64,000 nt of DNA from Diplolepis rosae (Eukaryota > Arthropoda > Insecta > Hymenoptera > Diplolepididae), in NCBI GenBank assembly GCA_030998225.1, contig JAPYXD010000047.1:1-64000 (forward strand), written 5' to 3'. The position numbers were made by a program, and so were the translations under genes. Of the stretch, positions 11,872 to 25,277 are shown in pieces (position 1 is the stretch's first letter; each line of letters begins with the position of its first letter). The notes under the pieces were generated by a model, which was given only the letters and a program-made list of their open reading frames with translations, was not told the DNA's origin and searched no databases.

Positions 11872-13022
11872 GAATGACGTGGTTGTTACTCAATTTTCGT
11901 AAATTTTATTTAAAATAAAATTCTCTTTTTCCATACCAAGTAATCTGAGTGGAGTAAGAAAATTCGGACGCACCCTTAAAAAACACCCTACCTACAAACA
12001 AACCACTAATCGTCCAGAATGACGTGGTTGTTACTCAATTTTCGTAAATTATATTTACAATAAAATTCTCTTTTTTCATACCAAGTAATCTGAGTGGAGT
12101 AAGAAAATTCGGACGCACCCTTAAAAAACACCCTACCTACAAACAAACCACTAATCGTCCAGAATGACGTGGTTGTTACTCAATTTTCGTAAATTTTATT
12201 TAAAATAAAATTCTCTTTTTCCATACCAAGTAATCTGAGTGGAGTAAGAAAATTCGGACGCACCCTTAAAAAACACCCTACCTACAAACAAACCACTAAT
12301 CGTCCAGAATGACGTGGTTGTTACTCAATTTTCGTAAATTATATTTACAATAAAATTCTCTTTTTTCATACCAAGTAATCTGAGTGGAGTAAGAAAATTC
12401 GGACGCACCCTTAAAAAACACCCTACCTACAAACAAACCACTAATCGTCCAGAATGACGTGGTTGTTACTCAATTTTCGTAAATTTTATTTAAAATAAAA
12501 TTCTCTTTTTCCATACCAAGTAATCTGAGTGGAGTAAGAAAATTCGGACGCACCCTTAAAAAACACCCTACCTACAAACAAACCACTAATCGTCCAGAAT
12601 GACGTGGTTGTTACTCAATTTTCGTAAATTATATTTACAATAAAATTCTCTTTTTTCATACCAAGTAATCTGAGTGGAGTAAGAAAATTCGGACGCACCC
12701 TTAAAAAACACCCTACCTACAAACAAACCACTAATCGTCCAGAATGACGTGGTTGTTACTCAATTTTCGTAAATTTTATTTAAAATAAAATTCTCTTTTT
12801 CCATACCAAGTAATCTGAGTGGAGTAAGAAAATTCGGACGCACCCTTAAAAAACACCCTACCTACAAACAAACCACTAATCGTCCAGAATGACGTGGTTG
12901 TTACTCAATTTTCGTAAATTATATTTACAATAAAATTCTCTTCAAGTAATCTGAGTGGAGTAAGAAAATTCGGACGCACCCTTAAAAAACACCCTACCTA
13001 CAAAAAAGCCACTAATCGTCCA
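11872..13022. repeat. K/A dimer higher-order repeat, four dimers
   Basis: Units alternate strictly between K (TTTAAAATAAAATT with TTTTTCCATACC) and A (ATATTTACAAT with TTTTTTCATACC): K at 11872, 12162, 12452 and 12742; A at 12017, 12307, 12597 and 12887. The repeat length is 290 bp. The last A unit is shortened by a 9-bp deletion. The alternation indicates amplification of a two-unit block. Confidence 0.9.
12887..13022. repeat. A unit with a 9-bp deletion in the T-rich tract
   Basis: ATTCTCTT joins CAAGTAATCTG directly, removing the rest of the T-rich tract and CATAC. The unit is 136 bp and ends the K/A dimer block. Confidence 0.9.
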
Positions 13023-14326
13023 GAATGACGTGGTTGTTACTCAATTTTCGTAAATTTTATTTACAATAAAATTCTCTTTTTTCATACCAAGTAATCTGAG
13101 TGGAGTAAGAAAATTCGGACGCACCCTTAAAAAACACCCTACCTACAAAAAAGCCACTAATCGTCCAGAATGACGTGGTTGTTACTCAATTTTCGTAAAT
13201 TTTATTTACAATAAAATTCTCTTTTTTCATACCAAGTAATCTGAGCGGAGTAAGAAAATTCGGACGCACCCTTAAAAAACACCCTACCTACAAACAAACC
13301 ACTAATCGTCCAGAATGACGTGGTTGTTACTCAATTTTCGTAAATTTTATTTACAATAAAATTCTCTTTTTTATACCAAGTAACCTGGGTGGGGTAAGAA
13401 AATCCGGACGCACCCTTAAAAAACACCCAACCTACAAACAAACCACTAATCGTCCAGAATGACGTGGTTGTAACTCAATTTTCGTAAATTTTATTTACAA
13501 TAAAATTCTCTTTTTCTATACACAGTAATCTGAGTGGAGTAAGTAAATTCGGACGCACCCTTAAAAAACACCCTACCTACAAAAAAGCCACTAATCGTCC
13601 AGAATGACGTGGTTGTTACTCAATTTTCGTAAATTTTATTTAAAATAAAATTCTCTTTTTCCATACCAAGTAATCTGAGTGGAGTAAGAAAATTCGGACG
13701 CACCCTTAAAAAACACCCTACCTACAAAAAAGCCACTAATCGTCCAGAATGACGTGGTTGTTACTCAATTTTCGTAAATTATATTTACAATAAAATTCTC
13801 TTTTTTCATACCAAGTAATCTGAGTGGAGTAAGAAAATTCGGACGCACCCTTAAAAAACACCCTACCTACAAACAAACCACTAATCGTCCAGAATGACGT
13901 GGTTGTTACTCAATTTTCGTAAATTTTATTTACAATAAAATTCTCTTTTTCCATACCAAGTAATCTGAGTGGAGTAAGAAAATTCGGACGCACCCTTAAA
14001 AAACACCCTACCTACAAAAAAGCCACTAATCGTCCAGAATGACGTGGTTGTTACTCAATTTTCGTAAATTTTATTTACAATAAAATTCTCTTTTTTCATA
14101 CCAAGTAATCTGAGTGGAGTAAGAAAATTCGGACGCACCCTTAAAAAACACCCTACCTACAAACAAGCCACTAATCGTCCAGAATGACGTGGTTGTTACT
14201 CAATTTTCGTAAATTTTATTTACAATAAAATTCTCTTTTTCCATACCAAGTAATCTGAGTGGAGTAAGAAAATTCGGACGCACCCTTAAAAAACACCCTA
14301 CCTACAAACAAACCACTAATCGTCCA

Positions 14327-14471
14327 GAATGACGTGGTTGTTACTCAATTTTCGTAAATTATATTTACAATAAAATTAAAAAATTCAAACGCAAGTAATC
14401 TGAGTGGAGTAAGAAAATTCGGACGCACCCTTAAAAAACACCCTACCTACAAAAAAGCCACTAATCGTCCA
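14327..14471. repeat. A unit with a 14-base replaced segment
   Basis: The bases between AATAAAATT and CAAGTAATC read AAAAAATTCAAACG instead of CTCTTTTTTCATAC. The length is unchanged at 145 bp. The patch resembles GAAAATTCGGACGC at unit positions 87-100 with a few mismatches, so it may be a displaced copy of that segment. Confidence 0.8.
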
Positions 14472-15631
14472 GAATGACGTGGTTGTTACTCAATTTTCGT
14501 AAATTTTATTTACAATAAAATTCTCTTTTTTCATACCAAGTAATCTGAGTGGAGTAAGAAAATTCGGACGCACCCTTAAAAAACACCCTACCTACAAAAA
14601 AGCCACTAATCGTCCAGAATGACGTGGTTGTTACTCAATTTTCGTAAATTTTATTTACAATAAAATTCTCTTTTTTTATACCAAGTAATCTGAGTGGAGT
14701 AAGAAAATTCGGACGCACCCTTAAAAAACACCCTACCTACAAAAAAGCCACTAATCGTCCAGAATGACGTGGTTGTTACTCAATTTTCGTAAATTTTATT
14801 TACAATAAAATTCTCTTTTTTCATACCAAGTAATCTGAGTGGAGTAAGAAAATTCGGACGCACCCTTAAAAAACACCCTACCTACAAAAAAGCCACTAAT
14901 CGTCCAGAATGACGTGGTTGTTACTCAATTTTCGTAAATTATATTTACAATAAAATTCTCTTTTTTCATACCAAGTAATCTGAGTGGAGTAAGAAAATTC
15001 GGACGCACCCTTAAAAAACACCCTACCTACAAACAAACCACTAATCGTCCAGAATGACGTGGTTGTTACTCAATTTTCGTAAATTATATTTACCATAAAA
15101 TTCTTCTTTTTTATACCAAGTAACCTGGGTGGGGTAAGAAAATCCGGACGCACCCTTAAAAAACACCCAACCTACAAACAAACCACTAATCGTCCAGAAT
15201 GACGTGGTTGTAACTCAATTTTCGTAAATTTTATTTACAATAAAATTCTCTTTTTTTATACCAAGTAATCTGAGTGGAGTAAGAAAATTCGGACGCACCC
15301 TTAAAAAACACCCTACCTACAAAAAAGCCACTAATCGTCCAGAATGACGTGGTTGTTACTCAATTTTCGTAAATTTTATTTACAATAAAATTCTCTTTTT
15401 TCATACCAAGTAATCTGAGTGGAGTAAGAAAATTCGGACGCACCCTTAAAAAACACCCTACCTACAAAAAAGCCACTAATCGTCCAGAATGACGTGGTTG
15501 TTACTCAATTTTCGTAAATTATATTTACAATAAAATTCTCTTTTTTCATACCAAGTAATCTGAGTGGAGTAAGAAAATTCGGACGCACCCTTAAAAAACA
15601 CCCTACCTACAAACAAACCACTAATCGTCCA

Positions 15632-15877
15632 GAATGACGTGGTTGTTACTCAATTTTCGTAAATTATATTTACAATAAAATTCTTCTTTTTGATACCAAG
15701 TCACCGGGGTGGGGTAAGAAAATCCGGACGCACCCTTAAAAAACACCCACTCAATTTTCGTAAATTTTATTTACAATAAAATTCTCTTTTTCTATACACA
15801 GTAATCTGAGTGGAGTAAGTAAATTCGGACGCACACTTAAAAAACATCCTACCTACAAAAAAGCCACTAATCGTCCA
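15632..15877. repeat. Fusion of two partial units, 246 bp
   Basis: An A/C-type unit containing GTCACCGGGGTGGGG runs to AAACACCC and then joins ACTCAATTTTCG from near unit position 17. About 26 bp of the end of one unit and the start of the next are missing. Confidence 0.88.
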
Positions 15878-16747
15878 GAATGACGTGGTTGTTACTCAAT
15901 TTTCGTAAATTTTATTTAAAATAAAATTCTCTTTTTCCATACCAAGTAATCTGAGTGGAGTAAGAAAATTCGGACGCACCCTTAAAAAACACCCTACCTA
16001 CAAACAAACCACTAATCGTCCAGAATGACGTGGTTGTTACTCAATTTTCGTAAATTATATTTACAATAAAATTCTCTTTTTTCATACCAAGTAATCTGAG
16101 TGGAGTAAGAAAATTCGGACGCACCCTTAAAAAACACCCTACCTACAAACAAACCACTAATCGTCCAGAATGACGTGGTTGTTACTCAATTTTCGTAAAT
16201 TTTATTTAAAATAAAATTCTCTTTTTCCATACCAAGTAATCTGAGTGGAGTAAGAAAATTCGGACGCACCCTTAAAAAACACCCTACCTACAAACAAACC
16301 ACTAATCGTCCAGAATGACGTGGTTGTTACTCAATTTTCGTAAATTATATTTACAATAAAATTCTCTTTTTTCATACCAAGTAATCTGAGTGGAGTAAGA
16401 AAATTCGGACGCACCCTTAAAAAACACCCTACCTACAAACAAACCACTAATCGTCCAGAATGACGTGGTTGTTACTCAATTTTCGTAAATTTTATTTAAA
16501 ATAAAATTCTCTTTTTCCATACCAAGTAATCTGAGTGGAGTAAGAAAATTCGGACGCACCCTTAAAAAACACCCTACCTACAAAAAAACCACTAATCGTC
16601 CAGAATGACGTGGTTGTTACTCAATTTTCGTAAATTATATTTACAATAAAATTCTCTTTTTTCATACCAAGTAATCTGAGTGGAGTAAGAAAATTCGGAC
16701 GCACCCTTAAAAAACACCCTACCTACAAAAAAGCCACTAATCGTCCA
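15878..16747. repeat. K/A dimer higher-order repeat, three dimers
   Basis: K units at 15878, 16168 and 16458 alternate with A units at 16023, 16313 and 16603. The pattern is the same as at 11.9-13.0 kb. The last K unit ends with CAAAAAAACCAC instead of CAAACAAACCAC. The two dimer blocks are about 3 kb apart and are probably related by duplication. Confidence 0.88.
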
Positions 16748-16892
16748 GAATGACGTGGTTGTTACTCAATTTTCGTAAATTTTATTTACAATAAAATTCT
16801 CTTTTTCCATACCAAGTAATCTGAGTGGAGTAAGAAAATTCGGACGCACCCTTAAAAAACACCCTACCTACAAACAAACCACTAATCGTCCA

Positions 16893-17029
16893 GAATGACG
16901 TGGTTGTTACTCAATTTTCGTAAATTATATTTACAATAAAATTCTCTTTTTTGAGTTCTGAGTGGAGTAAGAAAATTCGGACGCACCCTTAAAAAACACC
17001 CTACCTACAAAAAAGCCACTAATCGTCCA
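16893..17029. repeat. A unit with an 8-bp loss after the T-rich tract
   Basis: CTCTTTTTT joins GAGTTCTGAGTGGAG, where the usual text is CATACCAAGTAATCTGAG. The unit is 137 bp. Confidence 0.85.
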
Positions 17030-17463
17030 GAATGACGTGGTTGTTACTCAATTTTCGTAAATTTTATTTACAATAAAATTCTCTTTTTTCATACCAAGTA
17101 ATCTGAGTGGAGTAAGAAAATTCGGACGCACCCTTAAAAAACACCCTACCTACAAAAAAGCCACTAATCGTCCAGAATGACGTGGTTGTTACTCAATTTT
17201 CGTAAATTTTATTTACAATAAAATTCTCTTTTTTCATACCAAGTAATCTGAGCGGAGTAAGAAAATTCGGACGCACCCTTAAAAAACACTCTACCTACAA
17301 ACAAACCACTAATCGTCCAGAATGACGTGGTTGTTACTCAATTTTCGTAAATTTTATTTACAATAAAATTCTCTTTTTTATACCAAGTAACCTGGGTGGG
17401 GTAAGAAAATCCGGACGCACCCTTAAAAAACACCCAACCTACAAACAAACCACTAATCGTCCA

Positions 17464-20400
17464 GAATGACGTGGTTGTAACTCAATTTTCGTAAATTTTA
17501 TTTACAATAAAATTCTCTTTTTCTATACACAGTAATCTGAGTGGAGTAAGTAAATTCGGACGCACACTTAAAAAACATCCTACCTACAAAAAAGCCACTA
17601 ATCGTCTAGAATGACGTGGTTGTTACTCAATTTTCGTAAATTTTATTTAAAATAAAATTCTCTTTTTCCATACCAAGTAATCTGAGTGGAGTAAGAAAAT
17701 TCGGACGCACCCTTAAAAAACACCCTACCTACAAACAAACCACTAATCGTCCAGAATGACGTGGTTGTTACTCAATTATCGTAAATTATATTTACAATAA
17801 AATTCTCTTTTTTCATACCAAGTAATTTGAGTGGAGTAAGAAAATTCGGACGCACCCTTAAAAAACACCCTACCTACAAACAAACCACTAATCGTCCAGA
17901 ATGACGTGGTTGTTACTCAATTTTCGTAAATTTTATTTACAATAAAATTCTCTTTTTCTATACCAAGTAATCTGAGTGGAGTAAGAAAATTCGGACGCAC
18001 CCTTAAAAAACACCCTACCTACAAAAAAGCCACTAATCGTCCAGAATGACGTGGTTGTTACTCAATTTTCGTAAATTTTATTTACAATAAAATTCTCTTT
18101 TTTCATACCAAGTAATCTGAGTGGAGTAAGAAAATTCGGACGCACCCTTAAAAAACACCCTACCTACAAACAAACCACTAATCGTCCAGAATGACGTGGT
18201 TGTTACTCAATTTTCGTAAATTTTATTTAAAATAAAATTCTCTTTTTCCATACCAAGTAATCTGAGTGGAGTAAGAAAATTCGGACGCACCCTTAAAAAA
18301 CACCCTACCTACAAACAAACCACTAATCGTCCAGAATGACGTGGTTGTTACTCAATTTTCGTAAATTATATTTACAATAAAATTCTCTTTTTTTGTACCA
18401 AGTAATCTGAGTGGAGTAAGAAAATTCGGACGCACCCTTAAAAAACACCCTACCTACAAAAAAGCCACTAATCGTCCAGAATGACGTGGTTGTTACTCAA
18501 TTTTCGTAAATTTTATTTACAATAAAATTCTCTTTTTTCATACCAAGTAATCTGAGTGGAGTAAGAAAATTCGGACGCACCCTTAAAAAACACCCTACCT
18601 ACAAAAAAGCCACTAATCGTCCAGAATGACGTGGTTGTTACTCAATTTTCGTAAATTTTATTTACAATAAAATTCTCTTTTTTCATACCAAGTAATCTGA
18701 GTGGAGTAAGAAAATTCGGACGCACCCTTAAAAAACACCCTACCTACAAAAAAGCCACTAATCGTCCAGAATGACGTGGTTGTTACTCAATTTTCGTAAA
18801 TTTTATTTACAATAAAATTCTCTTTTTTCATACCAAGTAATCTGAGTGGAGTAAGAAAATTCGGACGCACCCTTAAAAAACACCCTACCTACAAAAAAGC
18901 CACTAATCGTCCAGAATGACGTGGTTGTTACTCAATTTTCGTAAATTATATTTACAATAAAATTCTCTTTTTTCATACCAAGTAATCTGAGTGGAGTAAG
19001 AAAATTCGGACGCACCCTTAAAAAACACCCTACCTACAAACAAACCACTAATCGTCCAGAATGACGTGGTTGTTACTCAATTTTCGTAAATTATATTTAC
19101 AATAAAATTCTCTTTTTTCATACCAAGTAATCTGAGTGGAGTAAGAAAATTCGGACGCACCCTTAAAAAACACCCTACCTACAAACAAACCACTAATCGT
19201 CCAGAATGACGTGGTTGTTACTCAATTTTCGTAAATTTTATTTACAATAAAATTCTCTTTTTTTATACACAGTAATCTGAGTGGAGTAAGAAAATTCGGA
19301 CGCACCCTTAAAAAACACCCTACCTACAAAAAAGCCACTAATCGTCCAGAATGACGTGGTTGTTACTCAATTTTCGTAAATTTTATTTACAATAAAATTC
19401 TCTTTTTTCATACCAAGTAATCTGAGTGGAGTAAGAAAATTCGGACGCACCCTTAAAAAACACCCTACCTACAAACAAACCACTAATCGTCCAGAATGAC
19501 GTGGTTGTTACTCAATTTTCGTAAATTATATTTACAATAAAATTCTCTTTTTTCATACCAAGTAATCTGAGTGGAGTAAGAAAATTCGGACGCACCCTTA
19601 AAAAACACCCTACCTACAAACAAACCACTAATCGTCCAGAATGACGTGGTTGTTACTCAATTTTCGTAAATTTTATTTACAATAAAATTCTCTTTTTTCA
19701 TACCAAGTAATCTGAGTGGAGTAAGAAAATTCGGACGCACCCTTAAAAAACACTCTACCTACAAACAAACCACTAATCGTCCAGAATGACGTGGTTTTTA
19801 CTCAATTTTTTTAAATTTAATCTACCATAAAATTCTTCTTTTTTATACCAAGTAACCTGGGTGGGGTAAGAAAATCCGGACGCACCCTTAAAAAACACCC
19901 AACCTACAAACAAACCACTAATCGTCCAGAATGACGTGGTTGTAACTCAATTTTCGTAAATTTTATTTACAATAAAATTCTCTTTTTTTATACACAGTAA
20001 TCTGAGTGGAGTAAGAAAATACGGACGCACCCTTAAAAAACACCCTACCTACAAAAAAGCCACTAATCGTCCAGAATGACGTGGTTGTTACTCAATTTTC
20101 GTAAATTTTATTTAAAATAAAATTCTCTTTTTCCATACCAAGTAATCTGAGTGGAGTAAGAAAATTCGGACGCACCCTTAAAAAACACCCTACCTACAAA
20201 AAAGCCACTAATCGTCCAGAATGACGTGGTTGTTACTCAATTTTCGTAAATTTTATTTACAATAAAATTCTCTTTTTCCATACCAAGTAATCTGAGTGGA
20301 GTAAGAAAATTCGGACGCACCCTTTAAAAACACCCTACCTACAAACAAACCACTAATCGTCCAGAATGACGTGGTTGTTACTCAATTTTCGTAAATTTTA

Positions 20401-22827
20401 TTTACAATAAAATTCTCTTTTTCCATACCAAGTAATCTGAGTGGAGTAAGAAAATTCGGACGCACCCTTAAAAAACACCCTACCTACAAACAAACCACTA
20501 ATCGTCCAGAATGACGTGGTTGTTACTCAATTTTCGTAAATTATATTTACAATAAAATTCTCTTTTTTCATACCAAGTAATCTGAGTGGAGTAAGAAAAT
20601 TCGGACGCACCCTTAAAAAACACCCTACCTACAAACAAACCACTAATCGTCCAGAATGACGTGGTTGTTACTCAATTATCGTAAATTATATTTACAATAA
20701 AATTCTCTTTTTTCATACCAAGTAATTTGAGTGGAGTAAGAAAATTCGGACGCACCCTTAAAAAACACCCTACCTACAAACAAACCACTAATCGTCCAGA
20801 ATGACGTGGTTGTTACTCAATTTTCGTAAATTATATTTACAATAAAATTCTCTTTTTTCATACTAAGTAATCTGAGTGGAGTAAGAAAATTCGGACGCAC
20901 CCTTAAAAAACACCCTACCTACAAACAAACCACTAATCGTCCAGAATGACGTGGTTGTTACTCAATTTTCGTAAATTATATTTACAATAAAATTCTCTTT
21001 TTTCATACCAAGTAATCTGAGTGGAGTAAGAAAATTCGGACGCACACTTAAAAAACACCCTACCTACAAAAAAGCCACTAATCGTCCAGAATGACGTGGT
21101 TGTTACTCAATTTTCGTAAATTTTATTTACAATAAAATTCTCTTTTTCCATACCAAGTAATCTGAGTGGAGTAAGAAAATTCGGACGCACCCTTAAAAAA
21201 CACCCTACCTACAAACAAACCACTAATCGTCCAGAATGACGTGGTTGTTACTCAATTTTCGTAAATTTTATTTACAATAAAATTCTCTTTTTTTATACAC
21301 AGTAATCTGAGTGGAGTAAGAAAATTCGGACGCACCCTTAAAAAACACCCTACCTACAAAAAAGCCACTAATCGTCCAGAATGACGTGGTTGTTACTCAA
21401 TTTTCGTAAATTTTATTTAAAATAAAATTCTCTTTTTCCATACCAAGTAATCTGAGTGGAGTAAGAAAATTCGGACGCACCCTTAAAAAACACCCTACCT
21501 ACAAACAAACCACTAATCGTCCAGAATGACGTGGTTGTTACTCAATTTTCGTAAATTATATTTACAATAAAATTCTCTTTTTTCATACCAAGTAATCTGA
21601 GTGGAGTAAGAAAATTCGGACGCACCCTTAAAAAACACCCTACCTACAAACAAACCACTAATCGTCCAGAATGACGTGGTTGTTACTCAATTTTCGTAAA
21701 TTTTATTTACAATAAAATTCTCTTTTTTCATACCAAGTAATCTGAGTGGAGTAAGAAAATTCGGACGCACCCTTAAAAAACACTCTACCTACAAACAAAC
21801 CACTAATCGTCCAGAATGACGTGGTTTTTACTCAATTTTTTTAAATTTAATCTACCATAAAATTCTTCTTTTTTATACCAAGTAACCTGGGTGGGGTAAG
21901 AAAATCCGGACGCACCCTTAAAAAACACCCAACCTACAAACAAACCACTAATCGTCCAGAATGACGTGGTTGTTACTCAATTTTCGTAAATTTTATTTAC
22001 AATAAAATTCTCTTTTTCTATACACAGTAATCTGAGTGGAGTAAGTAAATTCGGACGCACACTTAAAAAACATCCTACCTACAAAAAAGCCACTAATCGT
22101 CTAGAATGACGTGGTTGTTACTCAATTTTCGTAAATTTTATTTAAAATAAAATTCTCTTTTTCCATACCAAGTAATCTGAGTGGAGTAAGAAAATTCGGA
22201 CGCACCCTTAAAAAACACCCTACCTACAAAAAAGCCACTAATCGTCCAGAATGACGTGGTTGTTACTCAATTTTCGTAAATTTTATTTACAATAAAATTC
22301 TCTTTTTCCATACCAAGTAATCTGAGTGGAGTAAGAAAATTCGGACGCACCCTTTAAAAACACCCTACCTACAAACAAACCACTAATCGTCCAGAATGAC
22401 GTGGTTGTTACTCAATTTTCGTAAATTTTATTTAAAATAAAATTCTCTTTTTCATACCAAGTAATCTGAGTGGAGTAAGAAAATTCGGACGCACCCTTAA
22501 AAAACACCCTACCTACAAACAAACCACTAATCGTCCAGAATGACGTGGTTGTTACTCAATTTTCGTAAATTATATTTACAATAAAATTCTCTTTTTTCAT
22601 ACCAAGTAATCTGAGTGGAGTAAGAAAATTCGGACGCACCCTTAAAAAACACCCTACCTACAAACAAACCACTAATCGTCCAGAATGACGTGGTTGTTAC
22701 TCAATTTTCGTAAATTATATTTACAATAAAATTCTCTTTTTTCATACCAAGTAATCTGAGTGGAGTAAGAAAATTCGGACGCACCCTTAAAAAACACCCT
22801 ACCTACAAACAAACCACTAATCGTCCA
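17464..22827. repeat. Long run of 37 essentially intact units
   Basis: Units from 17464 to 22683 keep the 145-bp register apart from one single-base change near 22450. The run mixes T, A, K and P units, with C units at 19784 and near 21.8 kb. The neighbourhoods of these two C units are similar, and each is preceded by a unit ending in CACTCTACC, which suggests a duplication of about 2 kb. Confidence 0.8.
19784..19928. repeat. Representative C unit
   Basis: This unit starts GGTTTTTACTC, has TTTTTTTAAATTTAATC and ACCATAAAATTCTTC in its middle, then CCTGGGTGGGGTAAG, TCCGG and CCCAACC. It differs from the reference at more than ten positions and is the most divergent common class. It lacks the left arm of the inverted repeat. 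It is followed by an S unit (TGTAACTC), a coupling seen for nearly every CCCAACC unit. Confidence 0.88.
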
Positions 22828-22957
22828 GAATGACGTGGTTGTTACTCAATTTTCGTAAATTATATTTACAATAAAATCAAGTAATCTGAGTGGAGTAAGA
22901 AAATTCGGACGCACCCTTAAAAAACACCCTACCTACAAACAAACCACTAATCGTCCA
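22828..22957. repeat. A unit with a 15-bp deletion
   Basis: AATAAAAT joins CAAGTAATCTG directly, deleting the T-rich tract. The unit is 130 bp. Confidence 0.9.
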
Positions 22958-24262
22958 GAATGACGTGGTTGTTACTCAATTATCGTAAATTATATTTACA
23001 ATAAAATTCTCTTTTTTCATACCAAGTAATCTGAGTGGAGTAAGAAAATTCGGACGCACACTTAAAAAACACCCTACCTACAAAAAAGCCACTAATCGTC
23101 CAGAATGACGTGGTTGTTACTCAATTTTCGTAAATTTTATTTACAATAAAATTCTCTTTTTTCATACCAAGTAATCTGAGTGGAGTAAGAAAATTCGGAA
23201 GCACCATTTAAAAGCACTCTACCTACAAACAAACCACTAATCGTCCAGAATGACGTGGTTGTTACTCAATTTTCGTAAATTATATTTACAATAAAATTCT
23301 CTTTTTTTATACACAGTAATCTGAGTGGAGTAAGAAAATTCGGACGCACCCTTAAAAAACACCCTACCTACAAAAAAGCCACTAATCGTCCAGAATGACG
23401 TGGTTGTTACTCAATTTTCGTAAATTTTATTTAAAATAAAATTCTCTTTTTCCATACCAAGTAATCTGAGTGGAGTAAGAAAATTCGGACGCACCCTTAA
23501 AAAACACCCTACCTACAAACAAACCACTAATCGTCCAGAATGACGTGGTTGTTACTCAATTTTCGTAAATTATATTTACAATAAAATTCTCTTTTTTCAT
23601 ACCAAGTAATCTGAGTGGAGTAAGAAAATTCGGACGCACCCTTAAAAAACACCCTACCTACAAACAAACCACTAATCGTCCAGAATGACGTGGTTGTTAC
23701 TCAATTTTCGTAAATTTTATTTAAAATAAAATTCTCTTTTTCCATACCAAGTAATCTGAGTGGAGTAAGAAAATTCGGACGCACCCTTAAAAAACACCCT
23801 ACCTACAAAAAAACCACTAATCGTCCAGAATGACGTGGTTGTTACTCAATTTTCGTAAATTATATTTACAATAAAATTCTCTTTTTTCATACCAAGTAAT
23901 CTGAGTGGAGTAAGAAAATTCGGACGCACCCTTAAAAAACACCCTACCTACAAACAAGCCACTAATCGTCCAGAATGACGTGGTTGTTACTCAATTTTCG
24001 TAAATTTTATTAACAATAAAATTCTCTTTTTCCATACCAAGTAATCTGAGTGGAGTAAGAAAATTCGGACGCACCCTTAAAAAACACCCTACCTACAAAC
24101 AAACCACTAATCGTCCAGAATGACGTGGTTGTTACTCAATTTTCGTAAATTATATTTACAATAAAATTCTCTTTTTTCATACCAAGTAATCTGAGTGGAG
24201 TAAGAAAATTCGGACGCACCCTTAAAAAACACCCTACCTACAAACAAACCACTAATCGTCCA

Positions 24263-24697
24263 GAATGACGTGGTTGTTACTCAATTATCGTAAATTATAT
24301 TTACAATAAAATTCTCTTTTTTCATACCAAGTAATTTGAGTGGAGTAAGAAAATTCGGACGCACCCTTAAAAAACACCCTACCTACAAAAAAGCCACTAA
24401 TCGTCCAGAATGACGTGGTTGTTACTCAATTTTCGTAAATTTTATTTACAATAAAATTCTCTTTTTTCATACCAAGTAATCTGAGTGGTGTAAGAAAATT
24501 CGGACGCACCCTTAAAAAACACCCTACCTACAAAAAAGCCACTAATCGTCCAGAATGACGTGGTTGTTACTCAATTTTTTAAAATTTAATCTACCATAAA
24601 ATTCTCTTTTTTTATACCAAGTAACCTGGGTGGGGTAAGAAAATCCGGACGCACCCTTAAAAAACACCCTACCTACAAAAAAGCCACTTATCGTCCA
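24263..24697. repeat. P-T-W block, copy 1
   Basis: Three units in fixed order: P (AATTATCG and AATTTGAG), T with GAGTGGTGTAAG, and W (TTTTTTAAAATTTAATC, then CCTGGGTGGGG and TCCGG) ending in ACTTATCG. The same 435-bp trio recurs at 28164, 30359, 49944, 52883 and 54117. Here it is followed by a unit with CTCAAAATTCG and the X base. Confidence 0.88.
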
Positions 24698-25132
24698 GAA
24701 TGACGTGGTTGTTACTCAAAATTCGTAAATTTTATTAACAATAAAATTCTCTTTTTCCATACCAAGTAATCTGAGTGGAGTAAGAAAATTCGGACGCACC
24801 CTTTAAAAACACCCTACCTACAAACAAACCACTAATCGTCCAGAATGACGTGGTTGTTACTCAATTTTCGTAAATTATATTTACAATAAAATTCTCTTTT
24901 TTTATACCAAGTAATCTGAGTGGAGTAAGAAAATTCGGACGCACCCTTAAAAAACACCCTACCTACAAAAAAGCCACTAATCGTCCAGAATGACGTGGTT
25001 GTTACTCAATTTTCGTAAATTTTATTTAAAATAAAATTCTCTTTTTCCATACCAAGTAATCTGAGTGGAGTAAGAAAATTCGGACGCACCCTTAAAAAAC
25101 ACCCTACCTACAAACAAACCACTAATCGTCCA

Positions 25133-25277
25133 GAATGACGTGGTTGTTACTCAATTTTCGTAAATTTTATTTACCATAAAATTCTCTTTGTTGCGAGCCA
25201 CTAATCTGAGTGGAGTAAGAAAATTCGGACGCACCCTTAAAAAACACCCTACCTACAAAAAAGCCACTAATCGTCCA
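25133..25277. repeat. Unit with a replaced segment, length preserved
   Basis: After CTCTTT the text is GTTGCGAGCCAC and then TAATCTGAG, in place of TTTCATACCAAG. The unit is still 145 bp. AGCCACTAAT is a normal unit end, and TAAT is shared with AAGTAATC, so the patch looks like a template switch using TAAT. GTTGCG is not found in the reference unit. Confidence 0.8.

Noticed and set aside
14370..25205. Transposon remnant as the source of the two odd patches
   Set aside because: Each patch is only about 12-14 bases, has no target-site duplication and keeps unit length. Template switching within the satellite explains most of each patch.
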